Source of the DNA: Actinomycetota bacterium
GTDB taxonomy: Bacteria; Actinomycetota; Humimicrobiia; Humimicrobiales; Humimicrobiaceae
DNA: 34,389 nucleotides
Direction of reading: 5' to 3'
NCBI GenBank assembly: GCA_012837825.1
Contig: DUQM01000066.1
Location: 1-34,389 of the forward strand
The notes under the pieces are model-generated. The model worked only from the letters and a program-made list of their open reading frames with translations. It did no database searches and was not told the DNA's origin. Below, piece by piece: positions 32,527-34,389 of the stretch. Within the stretch, counting starts at the first letter, position 1. Every line of letters starts with the position of its first letter. A program made the position numbers and the translations under genes.

Positions 32527-33306
32527 ATGTCAGACAATATTAAAATAAAAATTAAAGATTTTGGTTTTTATTACGGTGATGCAAAAGTACTTACAGATAT
32601 CAGCTTTGATATTATAAAAAATACCATAACTGCAATAATAGGGCCTTCAGGATGCGGGAAGTCAACCCTGCTTAGAACGTTTAACAGAATGAATGAACTT
32701 CTCGGTAATGCAAAAGTTGAAGGTAGCGTAGAAATAGACGGTAAAGACATTTATAAATCAGGAGTCGATGTGGTTGAGCTCAGAAAAAAAGTAGGGATGG
32801 TTTTTCAGAGACCCAACCCATTCCCCAAAACCATTTATGATAATGTTGCATACGGGCCAAGGCTTCACAAGAAGTACTCAAAAAGCACCCTTGACATGAT
32901 TGTGGAGGATAGTCTTAAGAAATCTGCATTATGGGATGAAGTCAAACATAAACTTAATAAAAGCGCTCTTGACCTATCGGGCGGGCAGCAGCAAAGACTG
33001 TGCATTGCAAGAGTTCTTGCCGTTGATTCCGAGATAGTTTTAATGGATGAACCTGCATCAGCTCTTGATCCGATTTCCACACAGAAAATAGAAAACCTTA
33101 TTCTGGAATTAAGAAAGAATTATACAATAATAATTGTGACTCACAATATGCAACAGGCTGCAAGAGTTTCCCAGAAAACAGCATTTCTTTTAATGGAAGA
33201 ACAGGGACAGGCTGCAAAACTTATCGAATATGAAGATACCAAAAAGATATTTACATTTCCTTCCGACAAAAGAACTGAAGATTATATAACCGGGAGATTT
33301 GGTTAA
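32527..33306 (+). CDS. pstB: phosphate ABC transporter ATP-binding protein
   Basis: PstB powers phosphate uptake by the PstSCAB transporter. Walker A is GPSGCGKST, the Q-loop [26 protein letters not shown] is specific to PstB, the signature is LSGGQQQR, and Walker B is [12 protein letters not shown]. The length (259) is normal. Unusually, pstS, pstC, pstA and phoU are not next to it; the gene sits 11 bases after purE and is followed by a new promoter for greA. The other subunits must lie elsewhere, or this copy serves a different transporter. Phosphate-linked control of the purine genes is a possible but untested reason. Confidence 0.95.
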   Translation: MSDNIKIKIKDFGFYYGDAKVLTDISFDIIKNTITAIIGPSGCGKSTLLRTFNRMNELLGNAKVEGSVEIDGKDIYKSGVDVVELRKKVGMVFQRPNPFPKTIYDNVAYGPRLHKKYSKSTLDMIVEDSLKKSALWDEVKHKLNKSALDLSGGQQQRLCIARVLAVDSEIVLMDEPASALDPISTQKIENLILELRKNYTIIIVTHNMQQAARVSQKTAFLLMEEQGQAAKLIEYEDTKKIFTFPSDKRTEDYITGRFG

Positions 33307-33343
33307 TTTTTTTGTTAAAAAATACAAAAAAATGATCTGTGCA

Positions 33344-33364
33344 AAGCTGTTTTTCAGCTTCTTT
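33344..33364 (+). terminator. weak hairpin after pstB, possible terminator
   Basis: AAGCTG (33344-33349) and CAGCTT (33355-33360) pair around a five-T loop, followed by CTTT. The stem is short and the T run poor, so termination of the long operon here is only a possibility. The promoter of greA follows directly. Confidence 0.3.
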
Positions 33365-33393
33365 ACAAAAATTTAAATAGTAATGATTCTTTT

Positions 33394-33422
33394 TTGACAA
33401 CTACATTATATTGCAATATAAT
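33394..33422 (+). promoter_or_regulatory. consensus sigma-A promoter of greA
   Basis: TTGACA (33394-33399) and TATAAT (33417-33422) match the housekeeping consensus exactly, with the ideal 17-base spacer. Transcription should begin near 33429, about 38 bases before the greA start codon. Confidence 0.85.
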
Positions 33423-33466
33423 ACGTGCACATATTTTTAATGTTTATTTTTCGGGAGACTATCTTA

Positions 33467-33934
33467 ATGAAAGAATATAGAATAACTCAGGAAGGCTACG
33501 AAAAACTTTTAAACGATCTGGATTATCTTGTTAAGAACAAAAGAAAAGAAATTGCTGAAAGGCTTAAGGAAGCCAAGAATTCAGGAGGCGACCTTTCAGA
33601 GAACCTGGAATATGAATATGTAAAAAATGAACAGGCCTTTATTGAAGGCAGGATAGAACAAATAAGTGATATTCTTCAGAATTATGTGATTGTTGATAAA
33701 AAAATCAATAAAGATTTTATTGATATAGGGTCGCTGGTTATTGTAAGGGACCTTGATGAAAATAAAAATAAAGAATTTGAAATTGTGAGCTCTGTTGAAT
33801 CCGAACCCGAAAACATGAAAATATCTGACGAATCTCCTCTGGGCAAAGCGCTGCTTGGCAGAAAAATTAAAGATGAGATCTCGGTAAAGATACCTGGAAA
33901 AATACTGAGATTAAAAGTAATAGATATAATTTAA
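33467..33934 (+). CDS. greA: transcription elongation factor GreA
   Basis: GreA rescues backtracked RNA polymerase by stimulating transcript cleavage. The N-terminal coiled coil holds YEKLLNDLDYLV, ERLKEAKNSGGDLSENLEYEYVKNEQ, with the acidic tip (GDLSENLEY) that enters the polymerase, and EGRIEQISDIL. The C-terminal FKBP-like domain includes SDESPLGKALLGRKI. The ATG at 33467 gives the normal length of 155; a longer reading from 33425 is excluded because it begins before the likely transcription start. GGGAG lies nine bases upstream. lysS follows, as often in Gram-positive bacteria. Confidence 0.96.
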   Translation: MKEYRITQEGYEKLLNDLDYLVKNKRKEIAERLKEAKNSGGDLSENLEYEYVKNEQAFIEGRIEQISDILQNYVIVDKKINKDFIDIGSLVIVRDLDENKNKEFEIVSSVESEPENMKISDESPLGKALLGRKIKDEISVKIPGKILRLKVIDII

Positions 33935-33988
33935 TTCTTCTGATAATAATATTTTAACAATAACAGACAGATTGGATTTTATATTACC

Positions 33989-34389
33989 ATGACCAAAAAT
34001 AATAAAAGCGAACCTGTCCCGGATTATGAAAATCCGAAATTAAATATACATAATATTGAGAACTCGGATGCAGAATACCTGCTTGAACTTGAAGACCCTT
34101 TAAGCGAACCACTGAAACTTAAAATTGAAAAAATAAAAAATCTAAGAAATGTCTCAAAAGATTTGTATTCAAGAAATTTCAAACCAAACACTGATACAGA
34201 AACTTTAAAGAAAAAATATTCAGATATAGATAACCGGGAAAGGAAAGAGGAGATTTTTCTGCTTGCCGGAAGAATAATGGTATTCAGAAAGCATGGGAAA
34301 GCAACTTTCAGTATTATAAAGGATTTCAGTGGCCAGATTCAGCTTTATCTTAACATAAACAATATAGGTGAAGAGAAATATAATGAATT
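33989..34389 (+). CDS. lysS: lysine-tRNA ligase (class II), 5' part only
   Basis: The reading frame is open from the ATG at 33989 to the window edge (133 whole codons). After an N-terminal stretch of about 55 residues, it has LKIEKIKNLRNVSKDLYSRN and the anticodon-binding OB fold, LLAGRIMVFRKHGKATFSII then DFSGQIQLYLN, closely matching class II LysRS (usually LAGRIMxxRxxGKASFxxLxDxSGxIQLY). The N-terminal extension before the first helix is longer than usual, rich in Asn and Glu, and no strong ribosome binding site is seen. It follows greA, the common order. The catalytic domain lies beyond the window. Confidence 0.92.
   Translation, partial: MTKNNKSEPVPDYENPKLNIHNIENSDAEYLLELEDPLSEPLKLKIEKIKNLRNVSKDLYSRNFKPNTDTETLKKKYSDIDNRERKEEIFLLAGRIMVFRKHGKATFSIIKDFSGQIQLYLNINNIGEEKYNE

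Noticed and set aside
33425-33466. Upstream in-frame extension of greA
   Set aside because: It starts three bases after the -10 box and so is not in the transcript; the normal GreA N-terminus begins at 33467.
1-34389. CRISPR arrays, tRNA or rRNA genes, transposases, prophage or toxin-antitoxin genes
   Set aside because: No regularly spaced repeats, cloverleaf-like segments, rRNA cores or related proteins were seen in any region.

Overview
This AT-rich window looks like part of the chromosome of an anaerobic, Gram-positive-type (monoderm) bacterium. Four things point that way. There is a LytR-CpsA-Psr wall-polymer ligase, a two-iron superoxide reductase, and a 2-hydroxyacyl-CoA dehydratase/benzoyl-CoA reductase type gene trio with its ATP-driven activator. 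The rpsF-ssb-rpsR-DUF2232-rplI-dnaB-purA and greA-lysS gene orders are those typical of Firmicutes and some deep actinobacterial lineages. Ribosome binding sites are often strong, and TTG starts are common. The exact phylum cannot be fixed from the sequence alone. No rRNA, tRNA, CRISPR array, insertion sequence or prophage gene was seen.

Layout. Positions 261-6696 hold a small unknown membrane protein, a DEAD-box RNA helicase, a MATE exporter, a 4-oxalocrotonate-type tautomerase (minus strand), an FNR-like flavoprotein reductase, a desulfoferrodoxin and a DUF2400 protein. Positions 6803-9224 hold a secreted LCP protein with a DUF4214 domain, closed by a clear terminator, and an AXE1-type esterase. 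Positions 9269-10973 (minus) hold a two-gene ABC-2 exporter, followed on the plus strand by an HD-domain hydrolase at 11134-11721.

Positions 11771-17512 are the most unusual stretch: a partly decayed catabolic locus. It holds a broken RbsC-type sugar ABC permease, a PIG-L/LmbE deacetylase, a sugar phosphate isomerase/epimerase-like TIM barrel, a Gfo/Idh/MocA dehydrogenase, a divergent NagB-like deaminase/isomerase, a UroD-like protein, and a relic of a BadF-type amino-sugar kinase inactivated by a one-base deletion in its ATP-binding loop. By eye, the NagB-like enzyme lacks the two basic residues that bind the substrate phosphate in E. coli NagB, and one catalytic Asp is His. Together this suggests an amino-sugar-like pathway whose uptake and kinase steps have been lost or replaced, and whose remaining deaminase-fold enzyme acts on a non-standard substrate.

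Positions 17526-24391 hold a nitroreductase, a nested inverted repeat, a large DHH-CBS-CBS-nucleotidyltransferase fusion (tRNA CCA/poly(A) polymerase type), and, convergent with it and overlapping its 3' end, the minus-strand dehydratase trio. A histidine phosphatase follows at 24389-25066.

Positions 25091-33306 form one long housekeeping operon: rpsF-ssb-rpsR-DUF2232-rplI-dnaB-purA-purD-purE-pstB. It has a promoter and a structured leader in front of rpsF, and TTG starts on all three ribosomal protein genes. A consensus promoter (TTGACA, 17 bp, TATAAT) then drives greA, and the 5' part of lysS runs off the right edge.
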